DNA from: CAVUWL01 sp963700105
GTDB lineage: Bacteria > Actinomycetota > Thermoleophilia > Solirubrobacterales > 70-9
Direction of reading: 5' to 3'
NCBI GenBank assembly: GCA_963700105.1
Contig: CAVOWL010000004.1
Coordinates: 1,116,001-1,180,000, forward strand
DNA length: 64,000 nucleotides
Of the stretch, positions 35,548 through 43,930 are shown one piece after another. Both the position numbers and the translations under genes were made by a program. The notes beneath the pieces were generated by a model. The model was not told where the DNA came from and did no database searches. It saw only the letters and a program-made list of their open reading frames with translations. How positions within the stretch are numbered: position 1 is the first letter of the stretch; every line of letters begins with the position of its first letter.

Positions 35548-36174
35548 TCAGGTTGTCTCGCTGGCAGCGGCAACAGAGCCCAGCAGACCAACGGTGATCA
35601 GCTCGACGGTCCTTCCAAAGAGGTCGGGATCGACACCCTCGGGCTGGACCATTTCCTCGATCGCCAACCCGTTGGAGAAGGCGAGCATGACAATGGCGAG
35701 CTGCTCGGGCGGAAGCGGTGATTTGACCCCACCGGCCTCCAGCCGATCTCGCACCTGATCGGCGATCAGCGCTCTCAACTCGGTTCGCTGGCGGCCCAGC
35801 TCCTCGCCAAGCTCAGGCTGGTGAGCAGCTCTGGTCACAAACTCCAGGAAGAGAAGGTGCCAGTCTTGCTCCTCCTGCATTGCTTTTGCGCTGGCCCGTC
35901 CGGCAGCGGCACCTGCCTCCTGAAGAGTCTCGGCGGAGGAAACCGCATCGCGGACGCGGTCGATCCTCTCTCCGACCTGCTCACGCAGGAGGGCATAGAA
36001 GACCGCCTCCTTGCTGCTGAAGTTGGAGTAGACCGCGCCCTTGGAGAAACCGGCCTCCTCAGCCACCTCGTCGAGGGTGGCCCCGGCATAGCCGCGGCGG
36101 GCGAAGACACGGGTGCCGGCCTCGAGCAGACGCCGACGAACCTCCTCGCGCTTGGGGCGCCGTTGTCGTTTCAC
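35548..36174 (-). CDS. TetR/AcrR-family regulator (third gene of the CMD-SDR operon)
   Basis: This is a 208-residue regulator with a basic N-terminus (KRQRRPKREEVRRR). The HTH is at about residues 12-60 (LLEAGTRVFARRGYAGATL, DEVAEEAGFSKGAVYSNFSSKEAVF). The C-terminal domain contains HLLFLEFVTRAAHQPELGEEL, as in TetR_C proteins that bind organic ligands. It follows the SDR gene by 16 bases in the same direction. The operator candidate upstream of the operon (37583-37614) may be its site. Confidence 0.9.
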   Translation of the reverse strand: MKRQRRPKREEVRRRLLEAGTRVFARRGYAGATLDEVAEEAGFSKGAVYSNFSSKEAVFYALLREQVGERIDRVRDAVSSAETLQEAGAAAGRASAKAMQEEQDWHLLFLEFVTRAAHQPELGEELGRQRTELRALIADQVRDRLEAGGVKSPLPPEQLAIVMLAFSNGLAIEEMVQPEGVDPDLFGRTVELITVGLLGSVAAASETT

Positions 36175-36190
36175 GCGGGCGCCATCGCGC

Positions 36191-37006
36191 TCAGATCACC
36201 GTAGTCAGGCCGCCATCGACGGCTAGCTCTTGGCCGGTGATGTAGCTGCTTTCTTCGCCGAGCAGGAAGGTGACGGCGTCGGCGATCTCCCAGGCGCTGC
36301 CCTGGCGCCCCAGCGGTATCTGGATGCCGTCTCGATCGGCCTTGGCGCGGGCGCCGAGCCGACCCAGGGGAGTGTCGATCAGGCCGGGCTTGACGACGTT
36401 GACTCGGACGCCAGCGATGGCGCCCGCCTTAGCGGTATGCAAAGCGAGCCCTGAGAGAGCGGCCTTGGAGGCGATGTAGGCGGGGATGTCGCTGGTCGAG
36501 GGGGCAACGGCGGCGGTCGAGGAGATCAGCACGATCGCACCACCCTCCTTCATCAGCGGCAAGGCAAACTTGCAGCCGAGGAAATGGGCGCGGGCATTGA
36601 CGGCCATCACCGTGTCCCAGAGCTCCGCCGTGGTGCCGGCAAGGCCAAGGCCAGCCGCGATACCGAGGTTCATGACCAGGCCGTCCAGGCGACCGTGCGC
36701 ACCGACTGCCTCCGCGACGATCCGCTCCATGTCGCCTTCGAGCGAGGCATCGCCAAACACCGCCACGGCACTGGCGCCCCTGGCGCGAACGGCCCCTACG
36801 GTGCGCTCGGCAGCCGCCGCGTCACGATCCGCGACGCCCACCTGCGCCCCGAGTTCGCCGGCGCGAACGCAAACCGCGTATCCGATGCCGGCGGGTGGAT
36901 CAGCCTCGAGGTAGCTCTGCTGACCGGCGCCAATGATCAAGACAGCTCGACCCGCCAACCGAGCTGTCGGACTACGCCGGCGCTTGGTGATGGCTGCCCG
37001 GGTCAT
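36191..37006 (-). CDS. Short-chain dehydrogenase/reductase
   Basis: This is a 271-residue classical SDR. The cofactor region reads AVLIIGAGQQSYLEADPPAGIGYAVCVRA, a glycine-rich loop widened by an insertion after GAGQ. The NNAG-equivalent motif is LVMNLGIAAG, the catalytic Ser is in VLISSTAAVAPS, and YIASKAAL provides Tyr and Lys. The C-terminus FLLGEESSYITGQELAVDGG is standard. It oxidises an alcohol or reduces a ketone with NAD(P). Its start overlaps the CMD gene by four bases. Confidence 0.9.
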   Translation of the reverse strand: MTRAAITKRRRSPTARLAGRAVLIIGAGQQSYLEADPPAGIGYAVCVRAGELGAQVGVADRDAAAAERTVGAVRARGASAVAVFGDASLEGDMERIVAEAVGAHGRLDGLVMNLGIAAGLGLAGTTAELWDTVMAVNARAHFLGCKFALPLMKEGGAIVLISSTAAVAPSTSDIPAYIASKAALSGLALHTAKAGAIAGVRVNVVKPGLIDTPLGRLGARAKADRDGIQIPLGRQGSAWEIADAVTFLLGEESSYITGQELAVDGGLTTVI

Positions 37007-37569
37007 CGCTTGGGGTTCGGGTTGATCTGAGTCGCCTCGATGAGCCCGGCGCCAGCAGGTGGGTCGGACCGCACCCCCGTGGTGTTGAGCAGCAGCGCCA
37101 GCCCGTGGTACTGGGCGATAACAAGAAGGAGCTCGACGACCTCGCGGGCGCAGAGCACTTCCTCGACCTCCTCCACCAGGGCGGCAGAAGTGCCCGTATT
37201 TTCGATCACCTCACCGACGAAGCGCAGAATGAGGGTCTCGCGTTGGTCGAACTGCGGACCGAAGGCTATCCCCGCGCGGAGCGCGTCTACCTGATCAGGA
37301 CTGACCCCGGCGGCGGTTGCTATCGGCCCATGCTGAACCAGCTCGTAATCGCAACCGGCGATCGCGGCGACGCGGAGAATCGCCAGCTCCCGGAGCGCGG
37401 GATCCAGCTGCAGCCTTCCTAGCAATGTGCCCCCAAGCGCCAGCCACGGTCGAAACGCCGTCTCGGCATGGGCCAGCATCCGGAAAACGCCCAGTTCGGG
37501 CAGGCCCGCGAGCGTGTCTCGGATCGGAGGTGAAGCTCGGTCGGGCACGACGAGAGCGGGGTGTGGCAT
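37003..37569 (-). CDS. Carboxymuconolactone decarboxylase-family protein
   Basis: This is a 188-residue AhpD-like helical protein. LDPALRELAILRVAAIAGCDYELVQHGPIATAAGVSPDQV is the CMD motif; the region has a single Cys (AGCDYEL, not CxxC), so a peroxidase mechanism like AhpD is unlikely. ATG 37569, preceded by AAAGGA on the minus strand, is preferred over 37686. It is the first gene of a three-gene operon CMD-SDR-TetR. The context suggests degradation of an aromatic or cyclic compound, by inference. Confidence 0.85.
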   Translation of the reverse strand: MPHPALVVPDRASPPIRDTLAGLPELGVFRMLAHAETAFRPWLALGGTLLGRLQLDPALRELAILRVAAIAGCDYELVQHGPIATAAGVSPDQVDALRAGIAFGPQFDQRETLILRFVGEVIENTGTSAALVEEVEEVLCAREVVELLLVIAQYHGLALLLNTTGVRSDPPAGAGLIEATQINPNPKR

Positions 37570-37582
37570 CAGGGTCCTTTCG

Positions 37583-37614
37583 ATACTGATGAGTATTCGA
37601 TACGCCCTAGTATC
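37583..37614. promoter_or_regulatory. Two tandem inverted repeats upstream of the CMD-SDR-tetR operon
   Basis: ATACT-N4-AGTAT (37583-37596) and GATAC-N6-GTATC (37599-37614) are exact inverted repeats lying just before the CMD start, with a further ATACT half-site at 37617-37621. They are AT-rich in a GC-rich background and in operator position, most likely for the TetR encoded at the end of the operon. Confidence 0.55.
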
Positions 37615-37946
37615 ACATACTCTGAAATTGCCCCCGCGGCCGATGACCGCCGGATAGGTGCCCTCGCCTGGGACCGTTGAGGCCAAACGCGGCAGGTTCT
37701 CGGCAGCCAGCTCGGCAACGGCGCAGCGCGATCAGTCGGTTGGCTCGGCCTCGACGTCCTGGTCTCGCTTTTCGTCCTTGCGGCTGCGTGGCCCCACGGG
37801 CGAGGACAACTGCGTTCGACCCTCCGGTTCAGATCGCGTTCAGGGGCCAACCTTGTTCGGATTTTGAGCGATATCGGCATCGCAGCCGGGAGTCGAGCTG
37901 GAATTGGCTTGCTCAGGCAGCCAAAACCGGGTCCCCCGAAAGCGAT

Positions 37947-38438
37947 TCAGTCGATCTCGCGCAGATTCCCCGTCTCAATCTCGTAGATAAATCCCCTGAT
38001 CGCGTCGGTATGAGGGATAAAGGGGCTCGCCTTGATTCGGGCGATGCCGTCGCGGACATCTTGCTCCAGATCAGAGAAGGCGTGGGCGTTCCAATCTGGT
38101 CGCTCTCCGGTTTCCCCCTCAAGCTTCTCAGCGAACTCATCGTCGGTAAAGCTCAGCATGCCGCAGCCGGTGTGGTGGATGAGAATGATCTCCTCAGTCC
38201 CGAGCAGATTTTGCGAAATCGCCAGGGATCGAATCGCATCTTCGGAAACGACGCCGCCGGCGTTTCGGATCACATGGGCATCGCCCTCGCTCAGCCCGAG
38301 CAGCCCGTATGGGTTCAGGCGTGCGTCCATGCAAGCAAGCACGGCCACCTTTCTCGCGGGCGCCAGCGGTAACTCCCCCTTCTCGAACTTCGCCGCGTAG
38401 GACCGCGCATTGGCCACCAGTTGATCCGACTGACCCAT
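37947..38438 (-). CDS. Beta-class carbonic anhydrase
   Basis: This is a 163-residue enzyme interconverting CO2 and bicarbonate. The zinc ligands Cys36, His89 and Cys92 lie in ACMDARL and HHTGCGM; the Asp38-Arg40 dyad is present. VIRNAGGVVSEDAIRSL is the typical central strand and helix. Its short length fits the actinobacterial Rv1284-like group. It is divergent from the MBL-rhodanese gene; the intergenic DNA is AT-rich. Confidence 0.93.
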   Translation of the reverse strand: MGQSDQLVANARSYAAKFEKGELPLAPARKVAVLACMDARLNPYGLLGLSEGDAHVIRNAGGVVSEDAIRSLAISQNLLGTEEIILIHHTGCGMLSFTDDEFAEKLEGETGERPDWNAHAFSDLEQDVRDGIARIKASPFIPHTDAIRGFIYEIETGNLREID

Positions 38439-38472
38439 CTTGACCCTCCACTTTCTTGATTAAGTAGATCAC

Positions 38473-38478
38473 TATAAT
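38473..38478 (+). promoter_or_regulatory. Possible -10 element of the MBL-rhodanese gene
   Basis: TATAAT is an exact match to the -10 consensus within an AT-rich patch, 75 bases before the MBL-rhodanese ATG. A convincing -35 element at the right distance is not present, so this is weak. Confidence 0.3.
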
Positions 38479-38552
38479 AAATAAAGAATCGATCCCCCAC
38501 AGGGTGGCGGCCTTGGCGCTAGCCTGATTGTTCGTCAAGCTGTCCCCGACCA

Positions 38553-39950
38553 ATGCTCTTTCGCCAGATAATCCACGAGGACCTCGGATGCGCTTCCTAT
38601 CTGGTCGGCGATCGCGACGCTGGAATTGCAGCGGTCATCGATCCACAATGGGACATCGATCCATACCGGCGCCTGGCCCGCCTGCACGGGGTGCGGATCG
38701 GACACGTACTTGAGACCCACAACCATGCCGACCACGTTTCAGGCCACGGGCGCTTGGCACGAGCCACCGGAGCCACGATCCACGTCCATGAGCTTGCCGG
38801 CGCCGACTACCCTCACGACTCCTTCTCCGACGGCTGGGTGCTGGAGCTTGCCGAGCTGACGATTGAGGCGATTCACACGCCCGGGCACCGTCCCGAGCAC
38901 ACCTCCTTCCTGCTGCGGGATGCCAGTCGCGGCGGCAGCCCATGGGCTCTTCTGGCCGGAGATTCGCTGTTCGTTGGCGATGTGGCGCGGCCCGACCTTG
39001 CGGTCGAGCCGCGCCAGGGCGCAGCGGACATTTTTCGCTCGCTACACGAAAGATTGCTCTCACTCGATGACGAGGTGGAGGTTTGGCCGGGTCACCTGGG
39101 CGGCTCGCTGTGCGGGGGCTCCAACATCGATCTCAAGACCTCCTCGACGATCGGCTTTGAGCGCCGCCATAATCGCGCCCTTGAGACCTCCGACGTGGCC
39201 GAGTTCGTCGAGGACGCGGTCGCGACGCTAGGCGACCGCCCGCCCAACGTCGAGCACATCGTAGCCCTCAATCGGGGGCCGCTGGTTGAGGATTTCGGTA
39301 ACCCCACGCCGCTCACTCCCCACGAGGTTGAGTCCGCCGTGGCCGCGGGTGCGGTGGTAATCGACGGCCGCACAAACGAGGAGTTCGACGAGTCACATAT
39401 TTCCGGGGCCCTCAGCACTTCGGCCTATGACACCGGCTTTGCAACCAAGGTCTCCCGCGTCGCTCCCGGTGGCGCGGAGCTGATCGTCGTTGCGGCCTCC
39501 GACGGCGACGAGCGCCGCGCGGCTGAACTACTGGCGGCGGTCGGGGTGCCCGTCCGGGGGTTCCTCGAGGGCGGCATGACGGCATGGCGCAGCGAGGACC
39601 GGGTGGTCCGACGGATCGAGCTGATCAGCCCCGAGCAGTTGGCGGATCGCCTCTCAGCGGCAGAGCCTCCTCTGGTGCTCGACGTGCGCAATCGGGCCGA
39701 GTACGCCGCGGAGCACATTCCCGACTCGCTGCACATCCCCTACGGCGACCTCGGCAAGAGAATTGAGGAGCTGCCACGCGATCGCGCGATCGCAACGATC
39801 TGCCGCGGTGGCAAACGCAGCGGCCTCGCGGCCTCGATCCTGCAGCGGGAAGGATTCGTCGATGTCGTACACGTCGGCGAGGGCGTCGGCATCTGGCGCA
39901 GCCTCGGTCATCCGGTCGAGGGCGCAAGGAACGCGACCCCCGCGCTCTAG
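38553..39950 (+). CDS. MBL-fold hydrolase fused to two rhodanese domains (persulfide dioxygenase-like)
   Basis: This is a 465-residue fusion. Residues about 1-250 are a metallo-beta-lactamase fold of the glyoxalase II/ETHE1 group: ETHNHADHVSGHG gives His56, His58, Asp60 and His61; HTPGHRPEHTSFLL and a later WPGHLGG supply further ligands. Two rhodanese modules follow. In the second, the active loop ICRGGKRSG has the sulfur-carrying Cys. In the first, the equivalent loop AASDGDERRA has no Cys and is presumably structural. Such enzymes oxidise glutathione- or other thiol-persulfides to sulfite. It is convergent with a broken thioredoxin-like gene. Confidence 0.9.
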   Translation: MLFRQIIHEDLGCASYLVGDRDAGIAAVIDPQWDIDPYRRLARLHGVRIGHVLETHNHADHVSGHGRLARATGATIHVHELAGADYPHDSFSDGWVLELAELTIEAIHTPGHRPEHTSFLLRDASRGGSPWALLAGDSLFVGDVARPDLAVEPRQGAADIFRSLHERLLSLDDEVEVWPGHLGGSLCGGSNIDLKTSSTIGFERRHNRALETSDVAEFVEDAVATLGDRPPNVEHIVALNRGPLVEDFGNPTPLTPHEVESAVAAGAVVIDGRTNEEFDESHISGALSTSAYDTGFATKVSRVAPGGAELIVVAASDGDERRAAELLAAVGVPVRGFLEGGMTAWRSEDRVVRRIELISPEQLADRLSAAEPPLVLDVRNRAEYAAEHIPDSLHIPYGDLGKRIEELPRDRAIATICRGGKRSGLAASILQREGFVDVVHVGEGVGIWRSLGHPVEGARNATPAL

Positions 39951-40380
39951 GGTGTCAATCGCTCCAGGACGGTGCCGTCTCCGGCGACAGCGAACACGAT
40001 CGGCACAATGGACACGCCGTACTTTCGAGCGAGGTCCGCGTGGCGGCGAACGTCGAGGGCGACGAGCGGATCTGGACCCACCAAGAGTCAGCGTTCCCAC
40101 CTGCGGCAATCAGAACAGACCGGATGGGTCAACTCAATGATTGCCCGAGAATAGCCCTCGAACCCTCCGAAATCGATCGGCTCGATCCTGCCCTGGCGCC
40201 GCGGAGATATCCCGCGAAGGCGCGCGCTCAACCGATAGATCTCGCAACCGGTGCAATACCACTGGCCACAGCCAGTAAAGCGAAGGCGGCCACGAGCGCG
40301 CCGAGCGCGGTCCCGAGAACGGGGACCCCCGGCCGGGGGACCAGGGCAACGGCAGGAAGAGCTCCCACCATCCGGCACAT
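39947..40380 (-). pseudogene. Broken thioredoxin-like membrane protein gene (two frameshifts)
   Basis: Three consecutive minus-strand frames each hold one part of a single protein. From ATG 40380 comes an N-terminal membrane helix (VPVLGTALGALVAAFALLAV) that ends in a stop after about 50 codons. The next frame reads YRLSARLRGISPRR, then IDFGGFEGYSRAIIELTHP and CSDCRRWER with a CxxC. The third frame gives DPLVALDVRRHADLARKYGV, then SIVPIVFAVAGDGTVLERL and a stop at 39947-39949. The ARKYGVSIVP segment is the thioredoxin cis-Pro region. Frameshifts lie near 40250 and 40090. The stop overlaps that of the MBL-rhodanese gene. Confidence 0.72.
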
Positions 40381-40403
40381 CGAGTGCGGCTAGATTCTGC
40401 TTG

Positions 40404-41231
40404 TTGACATTGGTAATGCTCACCGGAGCGACCCGCGGAATCGGCCGAGAGGCGGCGATCGAGCTATCCCGACAGGGCTTTGAGGTCGCATTGGTCGGTC
40501 GCGACCCCGAGCGGCTAGCAGCAGTGGCCCGCGCCGCCAGCGAAGCTGGTGGCGGCGCACCCATCCACCAGCATCTCGCCGATCTGACCCTGATGGTCGA
40601 TGTGCGGGCACTGGCCGAGGAGGCTCGCGGTCGCTACCGCCAGATTGACGTTTTAGCCAACAATGCAGGCGCGCTTTTTGCCACGCGTCGTGAAACCCCA
40701 GAGGGCTTCGAGCGGACCTTTGCACTGAACCATCTGGCGCCCTTCCTGCTGACCCAGTTGCTGCGCGATCGCCTATCTGGGGGTCGCGTCGTTACCACTG
40801 CATCCGATGCGCACCGCTCCGGGCTCCTCAACCTCGAGGACCTGCAGTCCGAGCGCTCCTACGCAGCGATGAGCGCCTACGCAACGTCCAAGCTCTGCAA
40901 CATCCTCTTTACGCGAGAGCTGGCTAAACGGGCGCCGGACTTGCACGCTAACTGCTTTCACCCCGGCGTGGTTCGCACCGGTTTCGGCAAGAACGAAGCG
41001 GGAATATGGAAGGCGCTCACCACGATCGGGGGCCCATTCTTTCGCTCGCCGCGCCGCGGTGCCAGATCGTTGGTTTGGCTGGCGGCCTCAGAGCGGGCTG
41101 CCGGGCTTGATGGCGAGTACATCAAGGACGAGAAAGTGGTCGAACCCAGTGCTCAAGCCCAAGACGAGTTGCTGGCCCCCGAACTCTGGAGCCGCAGCGC
41201 CCAGCTGCTCGGAATCGAAATAGAACCGTAG
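40404..41231 (+). CDS. Short-chain dehydrogenase/reductase (retinol dehydrogenase-like)
   Basis: This is an SDR of about 275 residues. TLVMLTGATRGIGREAAIEL carries the TGxxxGIG cofactor motif, NNAG is in LANNAGALFATRR, and catalytic Tyr and Lys are in YATSKLCNILFTREL, typical of the WW-domain oxidoreductase/retinol dehydrogenase-like group. HPGVVRTGF follows. The open frame extends to 40251 but the added residues are Arg-rich shadow. TTG 40404 (or 40401) begins the first beta strand, while ATG 40416 would clip it. It is divergent from the broken thioredoxin-like gene. Confidence 0.85.
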   Translation: MTLVMLTGATRGIGREAAIELSRQGFEVALVGRDPERLAAVARAASEAGGGAPIHQHLADLTLMVDVRALAEEARGRYRQIDVLANNAGALFATRRETPEGFERTFALNHLAPFLLTQLLRDRLSGGRVVTTASDAHRSGLLNLEDLQSERSYAAMSAYATSKLCNILFTRELAKRAPDLHANCFHPGVVRTGFGKNEAGIWKALTTIGGPFFRSPRRGARSLVWLAASERAAGLDGEYIKDEKVVEPSAQAQDELLAPELWSRSAQLLGIEIEP

Positions 41232-41307
41232 GATCTTGGCGCCCGCGTGCGATCGCTCGAATCGTTGGCAAAGCCCATTCCGGATGGGCAGCTAGTCTGC
41301 TGATACC

Positions 41308-42378
41308 TCATTTGGCTGTGCCTCGCCGCATCGCGATCCCGGTGATTATCTCGCGAACGAGGCGCTCGGCGGCAAGCGCGGTGATGTCAGCTGAGCCGAC
41401 AGCCGTGGGGATTACCTCGACTACCTCGGCGCCGACCAGATCGAGTCCGCTGGCCAGTAGGCGGGCCGCCCGGAGTAGTTCCGCGCTGTCCATTCCTCCG
41501 GGCTCGGGAGTGCCGGTCCCTGGCGCGAAGGCCGGATCCAATACGTCAATGTCAAGTGATAGATAAGCTCGGCGCCCGCCGATCGCGTGGAGCACGCGCT
41601 GCATCACCGCATCGATCCCCAGATCCCGAACTTCGTGCATGAAGATGCTCGTGATCCCCCGCTCTGCCTGCCAGGAGAACTCGGCCTCCCCGGGCCAGTA
41701 GCCACGCAGCCCGACCTGGATGTAGCGAACAGGATCAACGTGGCCCTGCTCGACCAGGCGAAACATTGGGGTCCCGTGGGAAACCTCGACCCCAAAGACC
41801 TCGCGGCCGGTGTCGGTGTGGGTGTCAAAATGGACTAGGGCAAGAGCGCCGTGGCGGCGCGCGCAGGCCCGGATATTGGGCTCAGCGATGCCATGGTCAC
41901 CGCCAAGCACGATCGGAATCGCCCCTGCGTCGACCACCTCTCCGACGGTCCGCTCGATTGCCTCATGACTGCGTACGACATCCGCCGGCAGGACCGGCGC
42001 GTCACCGTAGTCGAGTACCCGAAGCCTGGCGAAGCCGTCAACCCGAGCCTCGAGATGCGGTCCCGAGGGACAGCTGGCGGCGCGGATTCCCCTTGGTCCG
42101 TAACGCGCACCAGGTCGCTCTGAGACCAGCTCATCGGTCGGGGCCCCGACGATCACGACGTCGGCGCCCGCCAGCTCGCCAGGATCCTCTGTGTAGGGAA
42201 CGCCGCCAAACGTCAGCAGCCCGGCATAGTCGGGCTTCTCCCCGAACTCGCGCCAACGCTGGAGCGGATCGATCACCGCTCCGAAGTCTTCCACGACAAT
42301 GCCCCGCCGCGCCGCGGGACCGAAACGCGCGCCCCTCCTGCCCTCCGCGGCCAGATCACTGTTTTGTTCGAAGGGCAT
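41308..42378 (-). CDS. Ureohydrolase (agmatinase/guanidinase family)
   Basis: This is a 356-residue arginase-fold metalloenzyme that hydrolyses a guanidino group to release urea. The binuclear Mn/Ni ligands are visible: GGDHGIAEPN (His), HFDTHTDTG (Asp-x-His-x-Asp) and SLDIDVLDPAFAPGTGTPEPGG (Asp-x-Asp). The N-terminal part (PGARYGPRGIRAAS) is the family's conserved loop. Candidate substrates include agmatine, guanidinobutyrate and guanidine; the family motifs alone do not separate them. A stable hairpin lies in its 5' region (42413-42435). No polyamine genes are nearby. Confidence 0.9.
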   Translation of the reverse strand: MPFEQNSDLAAEGRRGARFGPAARRGIVVEDFGAVIDPLQRWREFGEKPDYAGLLTFGGVPYTEDPGELAGADVVIVGAPTDELVSERPGARYGPRGIRAASCPSGPHLEARVDGFARLRVLDYGDAPVLPADVVRSHEAIERTVGEVVDAGAIPIVLGGDHGIAEPNIRACARRHGALALVHFDTHTDTGREVFGVEVSHGTPMFRLVEQGHVDPVRYIQVGLRGYWPGEAEFSWQAERGITSIFMHEVRDLGIDAVMQRVLHAIGGRRAYLSLDIDVLDPAFAPGTGTPEPGGMDSAELLRAARLLASGLDLVGAEVVEVIPTAVGSADITALAAERLVREIITGIAMRRGTAK

Positions 42379-42412
42379 TGGGAGACCTCGTTGGCAACGA
42401 TCTTCCCTGACA

Positions 42413-42435
42413 TCCCCGGTCAGGCCGACCGGGGA
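42413..42435. repeat. Nine-bp stem hairpin upstream of the ureohydrolase gene
   Basis: TCCCCGGTC, five-base loop AGGCC, GACCGGGGA: a perfect GC-rich stem 35 bases upstream of the ureohydrolase ATG (minus strand). It has no U-run, so it is not a classic terminator of the neighbouring gene. It could be a leader structure or a weak terminator. Confidence 0.45.
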
Positions 42436-42637
42436 TTACAGCGGGCGCCCAGGCCGCCAGCTCCGCGCCTCCGGACTAATTCCCCGCAATCCTTGCTCTG
42501 ATCCCTACGACACCGCAATAGTCGCGCCTTCCCCCCTGCTCCAAATCTCGCTCGGGGCGCGGGGCCACCGCCAGCTAACTCAAGGGCGTCGTTGCGCAAA
42601 TCGCGATGCAAACGGGGTCGAACCCGAACCCCGCCGC

Positions 42638-43867
42638 CTAGGCGCCGTAATAGCGATCAGGATCCGTTTCAAAGGCGTGCAGACAGTGCTCAGAACAAAA
42701 GCGCACCGTCTCTCCGTTGAATTCCGTGGCAGGGCCCCGTGATCGCTCGACCGTCATCCCACAGACTGGATCGGTAACACCTCGGCGGAATGTGATTTGA
42801 AACAAGATAACGAAGACGGCCAGCCCGAGCAGGTTAAAAAAGAACTTGTAGTTGAGGGAGACGGTGCCAAAAATATCGCTATGGCTGGGGCGCAGGGTGG
42901 GGATAAGGCCAGCGACACTAAACAGAGCACTCACGATGATCGCCGCGATCACCATCGTCACAAACATCAGTGCCGTGATCCGAGTGGCAAAGGTCCTGCC
43001 GTAAAACTTGACATATGCAACCACTATGGGCAGGATGATCAGATCGGCAAAGATGAAGGCAATTACCCCCGCGAAGCTAATTCCACCCGACCACAGCACC
43101 GCCGCCAGCGGAATATTTCCCACCGAACACACGAAGCTTAGAACGGCAATGATAGGCCCGATGACCACATTCTCAACCGTCCTCAAAAGCGGCGGAGCGT
43201 GCTCGATAAATAGTGCGTTAAAAAAGTCATCACCCAGCAATCCGATGAAGCCGGCCAGCAAAAAGCCAGCCGCAATCTCCTTGTAAAGCATTTGCCAATC
43301 GGCCCGGAAGTTGTGCGCTACATCGGACCATGAGGCGGCGGAGGTGAGACGATCCCGCCAGTTCATCCGCACGTTGGCCGCATGGTGGTGATGACCGGAC
43401 TGAGCAAGTTGAGCGTGTCGGCGCGCCTGCTTCTCGAGTTCGGGCGAGATGAATAGACGCAGGCTCAGCGCCATCAGCACGATCATCGCGATCCCTCCGA
43501 GGTACTCGGCAAGGGTGAATTGCCAGCCGATCAGCACCCAGAGGACAAGCCCCAGCTCCCAGACAAGATTGGTCGAGGCGAATTGGAAAGCAAACGCAGC
43601 CGTCGCCGATGCCCCCTTTTGAAAGAGCGACTTGGCGATCGCGATCGCTGCGTATGAGCACGACGAGGATGCAGCACCGAGGCCGGTCGCCTTGGCGATC
43701 GAAGCCGGTCCGCTGCCCGAAAGCGCGCTTTCTACCCGGTCGCGCGGCACCCACGCCTGGACGATCGCGGAGATCGAAAAGCCCAGCACAAGAGCCCACC
43801 AAACCTGGTAGGCCATCAAGAGGGACTGCTTGAGACCTTCCCCGATCGTGCTCAGTGGGTCACTCAT
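42638..43867 (-). CDS. DUF318/ArsP-like permease with C-terminal YHS metal-binding domain
   Basis: This is a 409-residue membrane protein. Two halves of four to five transmembrane helices flank a cytosolic loop with a His cluster (SGHHHHAAN). The helices contain GAASSSCSYAAIAIAKSLF and FVCSVGNIPLAAVLW, matched Cys-containing motifs of the UPF0718/ArsP permease family. The last 45 residues are a YHS domain (TDPVCGMTVER, FCSEHCLHAFETDPDRY), a metal-binding module of copper ATPases and chaperones. ATG 43867 is chosen over 44119. The divergent CsoR gene and CsoR-type operator suggest copper control; a copper or other soft-metal exporter is inferred. Confidence 0.88.
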   Translation of the reverse strand: MSDPLSTIGEGLKQSLLMAYQVWWALVLGFSISAIVQAWVPRDRVESALSGSGPASIAKATGLGAASSSCSYAAIAIAKSLFQKGASATAAFAFQFASTNLVWELGLVLWVLIGWQFTLAEYLGGIAMIVLMALSLRLFISPELEKQARRHAQLAQSGHHHHAANVRMNWRDRLTSAASWSDVAHNFRADWQMLYKEIAAGFLLAGFIGLLGDDFFNALFIEHAPPLLRTVENVVIGPIIAVLSFVCSVGNIPLAAVLWSGGISFAGVIAFIFADLIILPIVVAYVKFYGRTFATRITALMFVTMVIAAIIVSALFSVAGLIPTLRPSHSDIFGTVSLNYKFFFNLLGLAVFVILFQITFRRGVTDPVCGMTVERSRGPATEFNGETVRFCSEHCLHAFETDPDRYYGA

Positions 43868-43901
43868 GATGGCGCGCTCTCCAGTCAAGGACGGTTGACC
43901 G

Positions 43902-43924
43902 ATGATACCCCTCGGGGGTATCAT
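43902..43924. promoter_or_regulatory. CsoR-type operator, perfect 10-bp arms
   Basis: ATGATACCCC (43902-43911), TCG, GGGGTATCAT (43915-43924) form a perfect inverted repeat with the GTATACCCCC-like core of known CsoR operators. It lies seven bases before the csoR ATG and 35 bases from the permease ATG, so it can control both divergent genes. Confidence 0.85.
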
Positions 43925-43930
43925 AGCTTC

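Noticed and set aside
42379..42637. Guanidine riboswitch upstream of the ureohydrolase
   Set aside because: I could not find the conserved guanidine-I, -II or -III sequence elements; only an isolated hairpin is visible.
42600..42640. T-arm-like string suggesting a tRNA near 42.6 kb
   Set aside because: The stem-loop has a nine-base loop and there are no D-arm or anticodon-arm partners.
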